Source of the DNA: Nageia nagi
Taxonomy: Eukaryota > Pinophyta
Reading direction: 5' to 3'
NCBI GenBank assembly: GCA_050084985.1
Contig: JBITNC010000001.1
Span: forward strand, 38,130,001-38,194,000
Length of the DNA: 64,000 bases
Both the position numbers and the translations under genes were made by a program. This document shows positions 52,795 to 63,146 of this stretch, piece by piece. Under the pieces are notes generated by a model. That model made no database searches, was not told the DNA's origin, and saw only the letters and a list, made by a program, of their open reading frames with translations. Each line of letters begins with the position of its first letter. Positions within the stretch are counted from its first letter, which is position 1.

Positions 52795-53690
52795 AGCTAG
52801 ACATTGGCATTCTGGTCCAACCTAAAGGAAACATTGGTATTCTGGGAGCCATTCTGAGGCTCATTTAATGTTTCAAGGCCTTCATTTATTGGTATTTTGA
52901 GGGATATTTGGAGGATCAAGTTGCATTCTAGGAACACTTGAAATGAGACATTGTCATTTTATGCCTAAAGCTACATTCTGGGACCACTTGAAGCCAAAAG
53001 TTGTATTTATGGGTTATTGGAAGCTAGATGTTGCATCACTCAGGGTATTTTTGATCTTAATTATGCATTTTAATCTCTTTGAAAGATAGAAGTTGGTGTT
53101 TTGAGTGATTTTTGGAGCTTGGTTCTGCATTTTAAGTCCAACTTAAGGAGGATGTTGGCCAATTAGGAGAATTTTGAGACTTCTATTGTATTTTGGAATA
53201 ATTTTTGGGTGGACATTAGCATCTTGAAGGAATTTTGAGGTCTATTCTGCTTTTCAAGACCACTTAAGGCCAAGAATTAGCATACTGAATTCATTTCAGA
53301 GGATCTTTTTGTATTTTGAGGGTCCCCTAAGCAATACGTTAGCAATTTGAGGGCATTCTTGGAGATTAATTTGCATTTTAGAGCTATCCTGAAGTGGATG
53401 TTGACATACTGAGAAGGATTCTTGAGCTTGAGCTACATTTTGGGATCATTCTGAGGCAAACATAAAAAATTAAGGCTTGTTTTGGAGTTAGTTTGGTTTT
53501 TTAAGGATATTTTGGGTCAAACATTGGGATTCTGGAAGTTTTTTTGGACTCTTTGTTGTATTTCAAAGTCACTAGAAGGTCATACGTTGAGCTGTTAGAA
53601 GGTTTTTCAAACTTTCATTGCATTTTGAAGAACTTGAAGTGGTACGTTGACTCATTGAGGCCAATTGGAAGTTAATACTGCATCACAAGA
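52795..53690. repeat. Tandem array in the LARD leader, period about 62 bp
   Basis: A diverged unit beginning like GACATTGGCATTCTGAGG and containing TTTTGGAGCTT and TTTTGCATTTTG followed by a CACTTGAAG-type end recurs along the leader. The TT of its opening word falls at about 53031, 53093, 53155, 53216, 53277, 53339, 53401, 53463, 53524, 53587 and 53647: steps of 60-63 bp. Before 53031 the pattern is less regular, and a half step of about 30 bp suggests a smaller ancestral unit. No long open frame runs through it. Confidence 0.75.
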
Positions 53691-53724
53691 AAAATACTTG
53701 TAAGTATTAATTCATTTTCATCAT

Positions 53725-53729
53725 AAAAG
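53725..53729. other. Target site duplication AAAAG, left copy
   Basis: It is identical to AAAAG at 59129-59133 on the other side of the copia element, the 5-bp size expected for LTR retrotransposons. Confidence 0.9.
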
Positions 53730-54276
53730 TGTAGACAACTCAGCATCAGATCCGTTTCACTCCATGTCACCTGGCTGAGGCGTTTTCCTTCCTTTTACAT
53801 AGTTTAACGGGCTGTAATGATTAAAGGCTATGCAGTTGGTGGCTACAGCAAGAATATGCTAAAACTGTTTAATCTGATGAAGTAGTTGGTAACTGACCTG
53901 ACAACGTAACATTTATAGTGGATGTGAGTTGTAAATACTTTAATTACAAACCAACTTAAGTAGAGCATGAGAAAAAGGGACTCCAGTCTAACTTCAGACG
54001 AGCTCTAGTCTAACTTCAGACGAGCTCCAAAAAAACTTCAGACGAGCTCCAGAAAGCGTCTAGCTCCAGAAAGCGTCTGGCTCCAGAAAGCATCTAGCTC
54101 CAGAAAGCGTCTAGCTCCAGAAAGCGTCTAGCACCAGAAAGCGTCTGTAGTTTGGCTCCAGAAACTGTTTAAAGGTTTCTGAAATGTTTTGAAGCTCAAG
54201 GATTGTAATCTTGCTCCATAGTAATGCAATCTGTTAACTGATGTTTCAATATTCTGTAATGGTCCATTTTTCTTCA
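53730..54276 (+). repeat. 5' LTR of the copia element
   Basis: It starts TGTAGACAACTCAGC and ends TTTTTCTTCA. It holds six 17-bp repeats (54046-54147) preceded by a related CTTCAGACGAGCTC motif in three copies (about 53992-54050). It would drive transcription of the element. Confidence 0.97.
54046..54147. repeat. 17-bp repeats in the copia 5' LTR (six copies)
   Basis: GCTCCAGAAAGCGTCTA is repeated with starts at 54046, 54063, 54080, 54097, 54114 and 54131, exactly 17 bp apart with single-base changes. The same array lies at 58898-58999 in the 3' LTR. Short repeats in the U3 part of plant copia LTRs are often enhancer elements; that role here is inference. Confidence 0.9.
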
Positions 54277-54278
54277 TT

Positions 54279-54290
54279 TGGTATCAGAGC
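54279..54290 (+). other. Copia primer binding site
   Basis: TGGTATCAGAGC starts two bases after the 5' LTR. It is complementary to the 3' end of plant initiator methionine tRNA, the common copia primer. Confidence 0.9.
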
Positions 54291-54383
54291 ATTGTTGGGT
54301 CTGAGCTGGGTTTGAGAAAGCCTGTGGCTTCTAGCAATTGCAAAAGTTGCTTGTAGTGTTTTGGTTTCTTGTTTGCAGTTATA

Positions 54384-57089
54384 ATGGCCAGCAACACAAG
54401 CTCATCCATTCCCATTCCAGAGTTTGATGGCAGTGACTATGGATATTGGAGCATCAAGATACAAACTTTGCTCACTGGCAAATATTTGTGGGATGTTGTT
54501 GATGATGGCTATGTAGAGCCAGCAGATTGGAGCTCTCTTTTTGCAGAAGATAAGAAAGCTATGAAGGAATGTAGGAGCAAGAACTCTCTTGCCTTGTATC
54601 ATCTCCAAGCAGCTCTTAATAGGAGCATTTTTCCAAGAATTGCAAGCTGCAAGATAGCCAAAGAGGCTTGGGCTGTGTTGAAGGCAGGATTCCAAGGGAG
54701 TGATCAAGTGAAGGAGGTAAAATTGCAAATTCTAAGGACAGAATTTGAGAATTTAAAAATGAAGGAGAGTGAAAAAGCTTCAGATTATTGTGTTAGAGTG
54801 AAAGAGATTGTGAACAAAATGCTAACTCTTGGAGAGACCTTGGAGAAGGCCATTGTAATCAAAAAAATTCTGAGATCTCTTACCAAGAAGTGGCATCACA
54901 TTGCTGTGATATTGATGGAGACAAAAGACCTCTCTCAAATGGAGATAGATTCTCTCATTGGCTGCCTTATGTCTCATGAAGAAATGGTTGATGATGAACC
55001 AGTCCAATCCAGTAAAGAGGAGAAAGCCTTTGCTGCAAAAGAAGGTGATTCTAGCTCAAATGGACAAGGTAGAGGTAGAGGTAGAGACCAACAAAGAGGG
55101 AGAGGTAGAGGTAGAGGAAGAGGAGGCCATTCCAACACAAGAGGAAGAGGTAGAAGCAATGGTGACAAGAGGAATGCTCAATGTTACTACTGCAACAAGT
55201 ATGGGCATTATGAGAGGGAGTGTAGAGCAAAACAAGCGGCAAATGGTGATGGAAAAGTGGTAAATTTTGGAGAGGAAGAAGAGTATGATGAAACTCTCTT
55301 TCTTTCCATGGAGGAGACAGCCAATATGGCTGAAGCAAAACAAGAGGAGACTTGGTTGTTAGACTCTGGATGTTCAAACCATATGACTGGTAAGGGGGAG
55401 CTACTTTCATCCATGGACCATTCCTACAAGTCAAGTATCAAGCTTGGCAATAATTCTGCAATTGAGGTGGCTGGTAAAGGCATGCTTGAGGTGCCTACCA
55501 AGCATGGGATGAAGAAGATGCACAATGTGTATCACACTCCGGATATGGCTCATAGTTTGTTGAGTATTGGGCAAATGTTGGAAAATAACTACAAGCTAGT
55601 CTTTGATGAGGGTAAGTGTGAAATTTTTGATAAGAACCATGGGCATAAGTTAGTTACTACTGTTAAAATGTCTCCAAATCGTTTATTCCCATTGAAACTT
55701 GGAAAAAAGGGGGATAACATTCTTGCAAATGTGGCTGTTAAAGATGAGTCTTGGTTATGGCATCTTAGATTTGGACATGTAAATTTCAGTAGTTTGAAAC
55801 TATCTCATAAGCTAGTTCATGGTTTACCTCTTGTTGAAAATCCAAAATCAGTTTGTGAAGGTTGTGTGTTGGGCAAGCAAACAAGGCAGAAATTTGATCA
55901 TGGAAAAGCATGGAGGGCCTCATTCCCACTACAGTTGGTTCATACTGATTTATGTGGACCAATGCAAAACAAAAGTCTTGGTATGAGTTCTTATTTTCTC
56001 ACCTTCATTGATGATTTTAGTAGAATGAGTTGGGTCTATTTTTTGAAGCATAAAGATGAAGCATTTGAGTTTTTTAAAGAATTCAAAGAGATGGTTGAGA
56101 ATGAATGTGAACATAAGATTAAATGTGTGAGGAGTGATAGAGGAGGAGAGTATTCTTCTACTGATTTTTCTAAGTTTTGCAAGCAAAATGGTATCAAAAG
56201 ACAGTTTACTACAGCCTATACTCCTCAACAAAATGGTGTGGCAGAGAGGAAGAATAGAACTCTCATGGAGATGGCAAGATGTTTGATGCAATCCAAAAAA
56301 TTGCATTACATGTATTGGGCTGAAGCAGTAAAGACAACAAACTACATCTTGAATAGGTGTTCCACTAGTGCTGTTGATGGCAAGACCCCCTATGAGGCTT
56401 GGTATGATAAGAAGCCTACTGTCCGGCATTTCAGAGTTTTTGGGTGTTTGGCATATGCTCATGTGCCAAAGGAGCATAGAAAAAAGTTGGATGCAAAGAG
56501 TGAACCATGTGTGTTCATTGGATATAGTGATGAGAGTAAAGCATATAGGCTTTACAACCCCAAAACCAAGAAAATGCTTGTCTCCCGGGATGTCATTTTT
56601 GAGGAGGGGAAAGTGTATGGACAGCAGCAAAAATGCATTATAGACATTGGAGGAGGAGTGACCAGCCATGAAGATACTTCACAAGCAAAGAATGTGCAGC
56701 CGAAGAGATCAAATTCTCTTCCAAACCTCCAAGTGGTGCCTCCAAGTCCTCCATCAAGTCCATCTCAAAGCTCAAAATCCACTCCAAGCTCACCTTCAAG
56801 TGGTGGCTCTCCAAATGTGATCCAAGAAGTGATGAAGACCAAGAGAGGTAAAAGACACTTTCAAAACCATCCTCCTTCTCAAGTTTTAGATCAAAATTTC
56901 CATAAAAGACTATCAAGAAGTCAATTTCATGAAATGGAGAAGTTTGTTAAGCAATTTAGCAATATGGAACTTGATGATGATCCAAAGGGTGAGATGGTGA
57001 ACTATGCTTTGTGTGCAGTCCCAAATACTAATATTTCTTTTTTGATCCATCTTGTTATGAGGAAGCTTGCACCAAAAATGTGTGGGTGA
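54384..57089 (+). CDS. Copia gag, protease and integrase (frame 1 of a split gag-pol)
   Basis: The ATG at 54384 begins 'MASNTSSSIPIPEFDGSDYG'. The gag domain (about residues 15-220) is followed by an Arg/Gly-rich stretch (about 230-262), the zinc knuckle 'CYYCNKYGHYEREC' (about 267-280), the protease 'WLLDSGCSNHMTG' (about 322-335) and the pre-integrase 'LWHLRFGH' (about 457). The integrase catalytic Asp, Asp and Glu lie in 'TDLCG', 'SDRGGEY' and 'GVAERKNR' (about 522, 583 and 617). A Ser/Pro linker follows. The frame ends at 57087-57089, shortly after a T run at 57035-57040, because the RT continues in another frame. Copia elements normally make one polyprotein, so this copy cannot make it whole unless the break is a sequencing error. 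Confidence 0.95.
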   Translation: MASNTSSSIPIPEFDGSDYGYWSIKIQTLLTGKYLWDVVDDGYVEPADWSSLFAEDKKAMKECRSKNSLALYHLQAALNRSIFPRIASCKIAKEAWAVLKAGFQGSDQVKEVKLQILRTEFENLKMKESEKASDYCVRVKEIVNKMLTLGETLEKAIVIKKILRSLTKKWHHIAVILMETKDLSQMEIDSLIGCLMSHEEMVDDEPVQSSKEEKAFAAKEGDSSSNGQGRGRGRDQQRGRGRGRGRGGHSNTRGRGRSNGDKRNAQCYYCNKYGHYERECRAKQAANGDGKVVNFGEEEEYDETLFLSMEETANMAEAKQEETWLLDSGCSNHMTGKGELLSSMDHSYKSSIKLGNNSAIEVAGKGMLEVPTKHGMKKMHNVYHTPDMAHSLLSIGQMLENNYKLVFDEGKCEIFDKNHGHKLVTTVKMSPNRLFPLKLGKKGDNILANVAVKDESWLWHLRFGHVNFSSLKLSHKLVHGLPLVENPKSVCEGCVLGKQTRQKFDHGKAWRASFPLQLVHTDLCGPMQNKSLGMSSYFLTFIDDFSRMSWVYFLKHKDEAFEFFKEFKEMVENECEHKIKCVRSDRGGEYSSTDFSKFCKQNGIKRQFTTAYTPQQNGVAERKNRTLMEMARCLMQSKKLHYMYWAEAVKTTNYILNRCSTSAVDGKTPYEAWYDKKPTVRHFRVFGCLAYAHVPKEHRKKLDAKSEPCVFIGYSDESKAYRLYNPKTKKMLVSRDVIFEEGKVYGQQQKCIIDIGGGVTSHEDTSQAKNVQPKRSNSLPNLQVVPPSPPSSPSQSSKSTPSSPSSGGSPNVIQEVMKTKRGKRHFQNHPPSQVLDQNFHKRLSRSQFHEMEKFVKQFSNMELDDDPKGEMVNYALCAVPNTNISFLIHLVMRKLAPKMCG

Positions 57090-58630
57090 AGGCTATGCAA
57101 GAGGAGCTTCACTCCATAAACAAAAATGACACTTGGGAACTTTGTGAGTTGCCCAAAGGAAAGAGGTGTGTGGGCTCCAAGTGGGTCTACAAGACCAAGT
57201 ACAACAGTGATGGTACCATAGAGAGACACAAAGCAAGATTGGTTGCTAAAGGCTTCACACAAAAACATGGTGTAGACTTTGAAGAGACTTTTGCACCGGT
57301 TGCAAGGCAAGAAACAATAAGGTTGCTCCTTTCAATGGCTGCCCAAAACCATTGGAGTGTCTACCACATGGATGTGAAGAGTGCATTCTTGAATGTTTAC
57401 TTGGATGAAGAGGTTTTTGTACAGCAGCCTCAAGGTTTTCAAGTGCAAGGCAAAGAACATCATGTGTACAATCTTAAGAAGGCCCTGTATGGTCTTAAGC
57501 AAGCTCCAAGAGCTTGGTACACTCGCATAGATGGATACTTTCAGAATTTTGGACTCATGAGGAGCAAGAATGAGCCAACACTCTACATCAAGAGAGAAGG
57601 TAATCAGATTTTGCTTGTTTCTCTTTATGTTGATGATTTGATATATATGGGAAGTGATCCCATCTTGAACAACAAGTTTAAGACTGATTTGATGAATGAG
57701 TTTGAAATGAAGGATTTGGGCCTTATGAGGTACTTTCTTGGCATGGAGGTCCACCAATGTCAAGAAGAGATTTTTGTTTGTCAAAGCAAATATGCAAGGA
57801 ACATGATTTCTAAGTATGGTATGATGAATTGTACTACTGTTCACAATCCTGTAGCTCATGGTGAGTTGCTTTGTAAGGATGATGGTGCTCCAAAAGCAAG
57901 TGTGACAGAATTTAGAAGCATTGTTGGTAGCCTTATGTTCCTTTGCAACACTAGGCCTGATATACAATTTGCTGTCTCTTTGGTATCTAGATACATGAAT
58001 GATCCTTCTATTTTGCATTTGAAGGCTGTAAAACGTATTTTGAGGTATGTCAAAGGTACCATTGGTTATGGTCTTCACTACTCTCATGTTGAAAAGTTTA
58101 AGCTTGTTGGTTTTAGTGACAGTGATTGGGGCAACAATTTGGATGATAGGAAGTCCACTTCTGGGCAATGTTTCTCACTTGGTTCAGGAATGATAACATG
58201 GAGTTCTAAGAAGCAATCTACAGTTGCTCTCTCTTCTTGTGAGGCTGAGTATATAGCCCTCACCGCAGCTAGTGCACAAGCCTTATGGCTAAGGAAACTA
58301 CTTGATGAAATTGGTGAGAAACAACATGGACCAACAATTCTTTACTATGACAACCAAAGTGCCATTCAGTTGGCACATAATCCCATCCACCACAGCAGGT
58401 CAAAGCACTTCCAACTCAAGTACCACTTCATTCGTGACATGGTGGAGAAGAACCAAATTGAGCTTCACTATTGCAACACCAAGATCAACTTGGCTGATAT
58501 TTTCACAAAAGGTGTTGTCAAAGCTCAGTATGTGATGCTCAGAGACTCCATGGTGAGTCCTCTTTGCATCAAGGGGGAGAATGTAGACAACTCAGCATCA
58601 GATCCGTTTCACTCCATGTCACCTGGCTGA
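57080..58630 (+). CDS. Copia reverse transcriptase and RNase H (frame 2 of a split gag-pol)
   Basis: The frame is open from about 57036, before the first in-frame GTG; there is no true start here, since it is the continuation of pol. RT motifs include 'HMDVKSAFLN' (about residue 96) and the active site 'YVDDLIYMG' (about 183). RNase H shows 'GFSDSDWG' (about 343), 'CEAEY' (about 387) and 'DNQSAIQLAHNP' (about 424). All catalytic residues I can check are present. The stop at 58628-58630 lies 49 bases inside the 3' LTR, so the last 16 or so residues are LTR-encoded. Confidence 0.95.
   Translation: MWVKAMQEELHSINKNDTWELCELPKGKRCVGSKWVYKTKYNSDGTIERHKARLVAKGFTQKHGVDFEETFAPVARQETIRLLLSMAAQNHWSVYHMDVKSAFLNVYLDEEVFVQQPQGFQVQGKEHHVYNLKKALYGLKQAPRAWYTRIDGYFQNFGLMRSKNEPTLYIKREGNQILLVSLYVDDLIYMGSDPILNNKFKTDLMNEFEMKDLGLMRYFLGMEVHQCQEEIFVCQSKYARNMISKYGMMNCTTVHNPVAHGELLCKDDGAPKASVTEFRSIVGSLMFLCNTRPDIQFAVSLVSRYMNDPSILHLKAVKRILRYVKGTIGYGLHYSHVEKFKLVGFSDSDWGNNLDDRKSTSGQCFSLGSGMITWSSKKQSTVALSSCEAEYIALTAASAQALWLRKLLDEIGEKQHGPTILYYDNQSAIQLAHNPIHHSRSKHFQLKYHFIRDMVEKNQIELHYCNTKINLADIFTKGVVKAQYVMLRDSMVSPLCIKGENVDNSASDPFHSMSPG
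58571..58581 (+). other. Copia polypurine tract
   Basis: AAGGGGGAGAA lies immediately before the 3' LTR, as expected for second-strand priming. It is within the pol reading frame. Confidence 0.9.
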
Positions 58631-59128
58631 GGCATTTTCCTTCCTTTTGCACAGTTTAACGGGCTGTAATGATTAAAGGCTATGCAGTTGGTGGCTACAG
58701 CAAGAATATGCTAAAACTGTTTAATCTGATGAAGTAGTTGGTAACTGACCTGACAACGTAACATTTATAGTGGATGTGAGCTGTAAATACTTTAATTACA
58801 AACCAACTTAAGTAGAGCATGAGAAAAAGGGACTCCAGTCTAACTTCAGACAAGCTCTAGTCTAACTTCAGACGAGCTCCAGAAAAACTTCAGACGAGCT
58901 CCAGAAAGCGTCTAGCTCCAGAAAGCGTCTGGCTCCAGAAAGCATCTAGCTCCAGAAAGCGTCTAGCTCCAGAAAGCGTCTAGCACCAGAAAGCGTCTGT
59001 AGTTTGGCTCCAGAAACTGTTTAAAGGTTTCTGAAATGTTTTGAAGCTCAAGGATTGTAATCTTGCTCCATAGTAATGCAATCTGTTATCTGATGTTTCA
59101 ATATTCTGTAATGGTCCATTTTTCTTCA
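58582..59128 (+). repeat. 3' LTR of the copia element
   Basis: It has the same length (547 bp) as the 5' LTR and seven visible differences, for example GAGGCA for GAGGCG and TTGCACAG for TTACATAG. It is followed by the second AAAAG target copy (59129-59133). Confidence 0.97.
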
Positions 59129-59133
59129 AAAAG

Positions 59134-61186
59134 GAAAGTATTGATAAGTTTGTAGGATCATAAGACATATTGGCCATTATTTTCTGGCAAATTTGGAGCT
59201 ACTAGTCAATGCAAGGAGGTCGTTAGAAAATAGGAGAGTCAATTTTATGATATTGACTAAATTTCATGGTGGTATTTGCACCATGGAAGCTTGAGGAGAA
59301 GACATTGGAGTCATTTTTGCTGTTGTGTCCAAAATTAGAGGTTGGAAGTGAGATGTTGGGAGTATAGGAAGCTTTATTTACTGTGAGCTTGCGAAAATTG
59401 ATCTTTTAAAGGTTGAATGAATGGTATATTGGCCAAATTCTAAAATTTGGAATTAACTTGATATTATTCAACTTGTGTGTGTGGACATGGAGCTTCAAGA
59501 GGATACATCCTGATTCAAAGTTTATTATTTGGGCCCATCACCCACAAGTTCAAGATTTGACTAGCTCATTCCATCATGGTAGGACTAAAATTTTAGGTTT
59601 GAGTAATTTGTGTATTTCATATTTTAATTATTTTTGAATAGGAAAAATAAAGTGAAAAGATAAAAAATATTTTATTTTTAGGAGTAATAAGGGAAGAAAA
59701 ATATTTGAAAAAATACAAAATAGTTTTATTTAATCATTAGGAAAAATAAAAATTATTTTTTTGGAGTTTCAGGAAATTTTATCTATTTATTTTGAAAAGA
59801 AAAATAAAATAAGAGTGATAAGGTATATTTTTGGAATTATATATTTTACTATGCACTAAATTGAAAATTTTGAAAGAATTTATTCTGAAACAATGGATTG
59901 GAACTTAACCCATTCATATTTCAATCCAGATGATGACCATGGGTGCACTTATACTCATGAATACTTCTCATCTCATCTGGAGAGCATTGAAAGAGTCAAA
60001 GTGCCTCTTCATCAATTGGTTCAACATGTAGAACAAAGACTTGAACTGCCAATTGAGATAAAAGAAGAGCTATTAATGGAATACAACACATGATTAGAAT
60101 TATTCAAAGAATCAATTCTATTTCATTAGTTTTTGGAATGGCATAGCAATGAAAGACTACTAAAAAAAGTGTCGATGATATTCATGCTAATGAAGATACA
60201 TCTAGTCAAGAAGATGATGTTGCCAATGATGAATGTGAAGGATATGCAATATCCCTTCATGTTCTTTTTGAGGAACCAAAGAGGGTTCAAGACAATGATC
60301 ACCAAAATAAAAGAGAGGATAAATATGTTGGCCATTTCAGCAATATGAAGATTTATGAAGATAATGTCCCCTCACAAGAGCAACATTTGCATTATAAGGG
60401 GTCATGGAACACTCAGGAGGATACATTTCTAAGGTATGATAATAATTCTGAAGTTAATAACAACACTATTTTAAATATAAAGGGATGAAAAAGAATATTG
60501 ACCAATTCAGATGATCACACACTTTGGAAACAATAGAAGACTATTTCCATATGAAGTGAAAAAGCTTTGGATGACTCATTGGAAGGCTATTGGCATAAAG
60601 CTTGTACCTAACAAAGGCACAACAACATTTTGACAAGCAACATGTATGAAGTTCAATAATGGAAACATCATGATTTGGTGTGCAACAACAATAATTAACA
60701 AAGAGGATCATGATAAAGAGGAATCAGAATTTGAAGGACTTATCTCCGTAATTATGGTGATAAGGAATGCCCACTACATCAAAATCAAAGTTGAAACTAT
60801 TGCAAAGGAAAGTGTTAGTAACCACCAACGGGTAGGTTTCATGAGTACTCATGTGCCATGTACAATGGTAACACATATGGATGGTGCTAATAAGATCATG
60901 AAGGAGTAAGCAAATACAACTAGGGTAACACTCTTTTCTCCCACACCGAATCTTGACTTCAAGGTTACCTAGAGGAAAAGAGCACCATCGTGGCATGAAA
61001 AATGTTTGGTAGCTATACAAAATCCTAACCTGCACATCAAAGGCAATATGCTTGGACCAAAGAAGAAGGTAGAGTTTATTAATTCTTAGATAAACCATGA
61101 TGAAGGAAGGAAGGATTAATAAGACTTTGTTGCAGTTGTGGATTTTTCAAATTGCTTGAGGATAAGCAATTTGGGGAGGGTGGACT
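59134..61186 (+). other. Interior of the LARD-like element, right part
   Basis: Only short open frames occur. One at 59893-60093 starts 'MDWNLTHSYFNPDDDHGCTY' and has a Leu/Glu-rich end; others lie at 60133-60348 and 60646-60909. I do not recognise any of them. They may be remains of one gag-like gene. The end near 61150-61185 is purine-rich next to the LTR. Confidence 0.5.
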
Positions 61187-62579
61187 TGTAATATCTCCAT
61201 TTTTAGGTGTTTTCCTCATTTCATCTTTGATAAATGGGAATATTAATTTAGGAGTGATTTTATCTATTTTAGTATAATTTGGCCAAAATATTGTAAATTC
61301 TACTTAAAGACTCAATAAAGCTCTAATTATGAAATACATGGCCCTTTAATTAATTAATTTATATTTAGTTAATTAATGAAATGCCAATAATTTTGTATTT
61401 GTAATACCAAGGAAATTATAATTGTAAATGCAATATTAGTCTCATTAAAGAGGTGTTGCATATTTTAGCCTTGATGATTGTAATATTGGCATTAAATGTA
61501 TCTCTAGTCATTAGTACTCCCCTCTTCAAGGTAGAGCATCCCCCTAGATGATTGCATTGACTACAATATCATTTGGAGCTCCAAGGAAAGACATGGAACT
61601 TTAAACTAGGCATTGGTCATATTAAGGCAAGTGGATGACCATTAAGCATGGATGTTGGACATGTGAGCATCCCAAGATCCCATGTTGGTCATCCTAGCAA
61701 ATTTGACCTTTGGCACTAATCATAAGGTTCCTTGACATCAACCCCTCTTGGACATTGGCTAACTTGGCTTTTATATGTGATTTCATCCATCCGAAGGCTC
61801 CTGTCTTGGACATTACATACATAAGCACATGGGCACATGGATCACATATTTCCACCATTAGATCATCTTAATGCAAGATCAAAATATGATCACCTTCACC
61901 TATAAAATGAGGACTCATAATCATTCTAAGATATGCTAAATTATTATTAAACCCTTTTATTCGGATTGAGTTGAGACTCTATCTTTGCCACTTGTAGGGT
62001 AACTTGCATTTGAGGTATCAAAGGGATAGGAGGCTACCCTTGAACTTACTCTAGCCATCTTGAGAGGAACATTGATGGTTCCATAATAGTTGCTACAAAG
62101 GAGGCTTGGTCTTGCCTCACTACTTTTAGGATTAGTGAGGCCTTAGAGCCATTTGAAATAACCCTATTGGAGATAGTCCTAATAAAAAATCCTTAGGTTG
62201 AGAAAAATATTATAATTACACTTCTACCATTTCGTTATCAATATAATTATATTTTGTTATTGAGTTTTGGAGTATTTGTCTCTCTATTCTTGGATGTTGA
62301 GTTTTGGAGTATTTTTGCACTACTTAAAATCTCTATTTTTCTCCCTAAGTGTGATGTCAGTTGTGGAAGTATATTTTTATTGTTAAACTATGTTTCTACT
62401 TACTGCAAGAATGGGTTATTAGAGGCATGTTTGCATGTTCAAAGTGTTTGATTGCTCAAATTGGTTATATGTTGTATATTTGGTGTATTTTTGAGCTTGA
62501 TTGTCCAATTTTGAAGATAGAAGCCAAATGTCCCTCTCCTAGGGCACATTTGAGGAGTGAGCCCTAGAACAACTCATCA
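61187..62579 (+). repeat. Right LTR of the LARD-like element
   Basis: It starts TGTAATATCTCC and ends CTCATCA. It is colinear with 50808-52196 over the whole length, with many substitutions and a few indels. It is much more diverged from its partner than the nested copia LTRs are from each other, so the LARD is older. Confidence 0.85.
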
Positions 62580-63146
62580 GATAATCATGAATAAAGCATT
62601 ATAAAAAGGCATCGATGACCTCATTTTAATCTTAAGCATTCTGACTTCTTTATGAGCATTGCATAGCATTGATACAAACATTTTGAGCAATTAAGCACTT
62701 CATCAAGCATTTTTTAGGGTTTTACAAGAAACCCACCTTATGAGCTACAAATAGGTTTTTAACCCCATGTTTATGGTGGAATAAGGTATCATTTGAGTTG
62801 TTTTTCATATTATCGTGCTTGTATGTTTGTCTTAGATGTGATTGCAAGTTGAAGGCATATTCTTAAGGATAATTGGAGCTATTCTATCCTTCTTTAGTAT
62901 ATATTTTATTTATCTTGCATTTGTATGCATATAGAGTCCATTTAGGCTAAATCCATAGTAGGATTTTGGGCTAGCTTTAGGTTTTGGGTATACCCATCTT
63001 ATCATTTACCATCATTTAGAATTAATAGGGTGTTTTAGCTTTATGGTTATTATTTTTTATGCATAAATATTATTTTGATCAATTTCTTGATTTCTAGGGT
63101 TTGAACATAATTTCATATCGTAGGGTTTTGCAAATAACTTAGGTCT
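62580..63146. other. AT-rich DNA between the LARD and CACTA elements
   Basis: I see no coding frame or named element here. Confidence 0.4.

Larger units (their letters stand above)
53730..59128 (+). mobile_element. Nearly intact young Ty1/copia retrotransposon
   Basis: It is 5399 bp with 547-bp LTRs at 53730-54276 and 58582-59128, a tRNA primer site, gag-pol coding, a purine tract and a perfect AAAAG duplication. By eye the two LTRs differ at seven positions in 547 (about 1.3%), so the insertion is recent relative to its host element. All copia domains occur in order (gag, zinc knuckle, protease, integrase, RT, RNase H). Its only clear coding fault is a one-base loss in a T run near 57035. 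Confidence 0.97.
50808..62579 (+). mobile_element. LARD-like LTR element (no pol seen), interrupted by a copia element
   Basis: Two related LTRs of about 1.39 kb (50808-52196 and 61187-62579), both starting TGTAAT, bound an interior of about 9 kb, of which 5.4 kb is the nested copia. A primer-site-like TGGTATTAGA follows the left LTR (52200) and a purine-rich TTTGGGGAGGGTGGAC precedes the right one (61170-61185). The rest of the interior has only short unidentified frames, with no RT or integrase, as in large retrotransposon derivatives moved by other elements. Flanking 5-bp sequences (CAATT and GATAA) do not match, so the target duplication is lost or the ends have recombined. Confidence 0.8.

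Noticed and set aside
55950-56669. 239-residue open frame on the minus strand
   Set aside because: It lies wholly opposite the copia integrase coding region and matches nothing.
57030-57089. Programmed frameshift in the copia gag-pol
   Set aside because: Plant copia elements normally have one ORF and the shift lies between integrase and RT, not at gag/pol; an indel is simpler.
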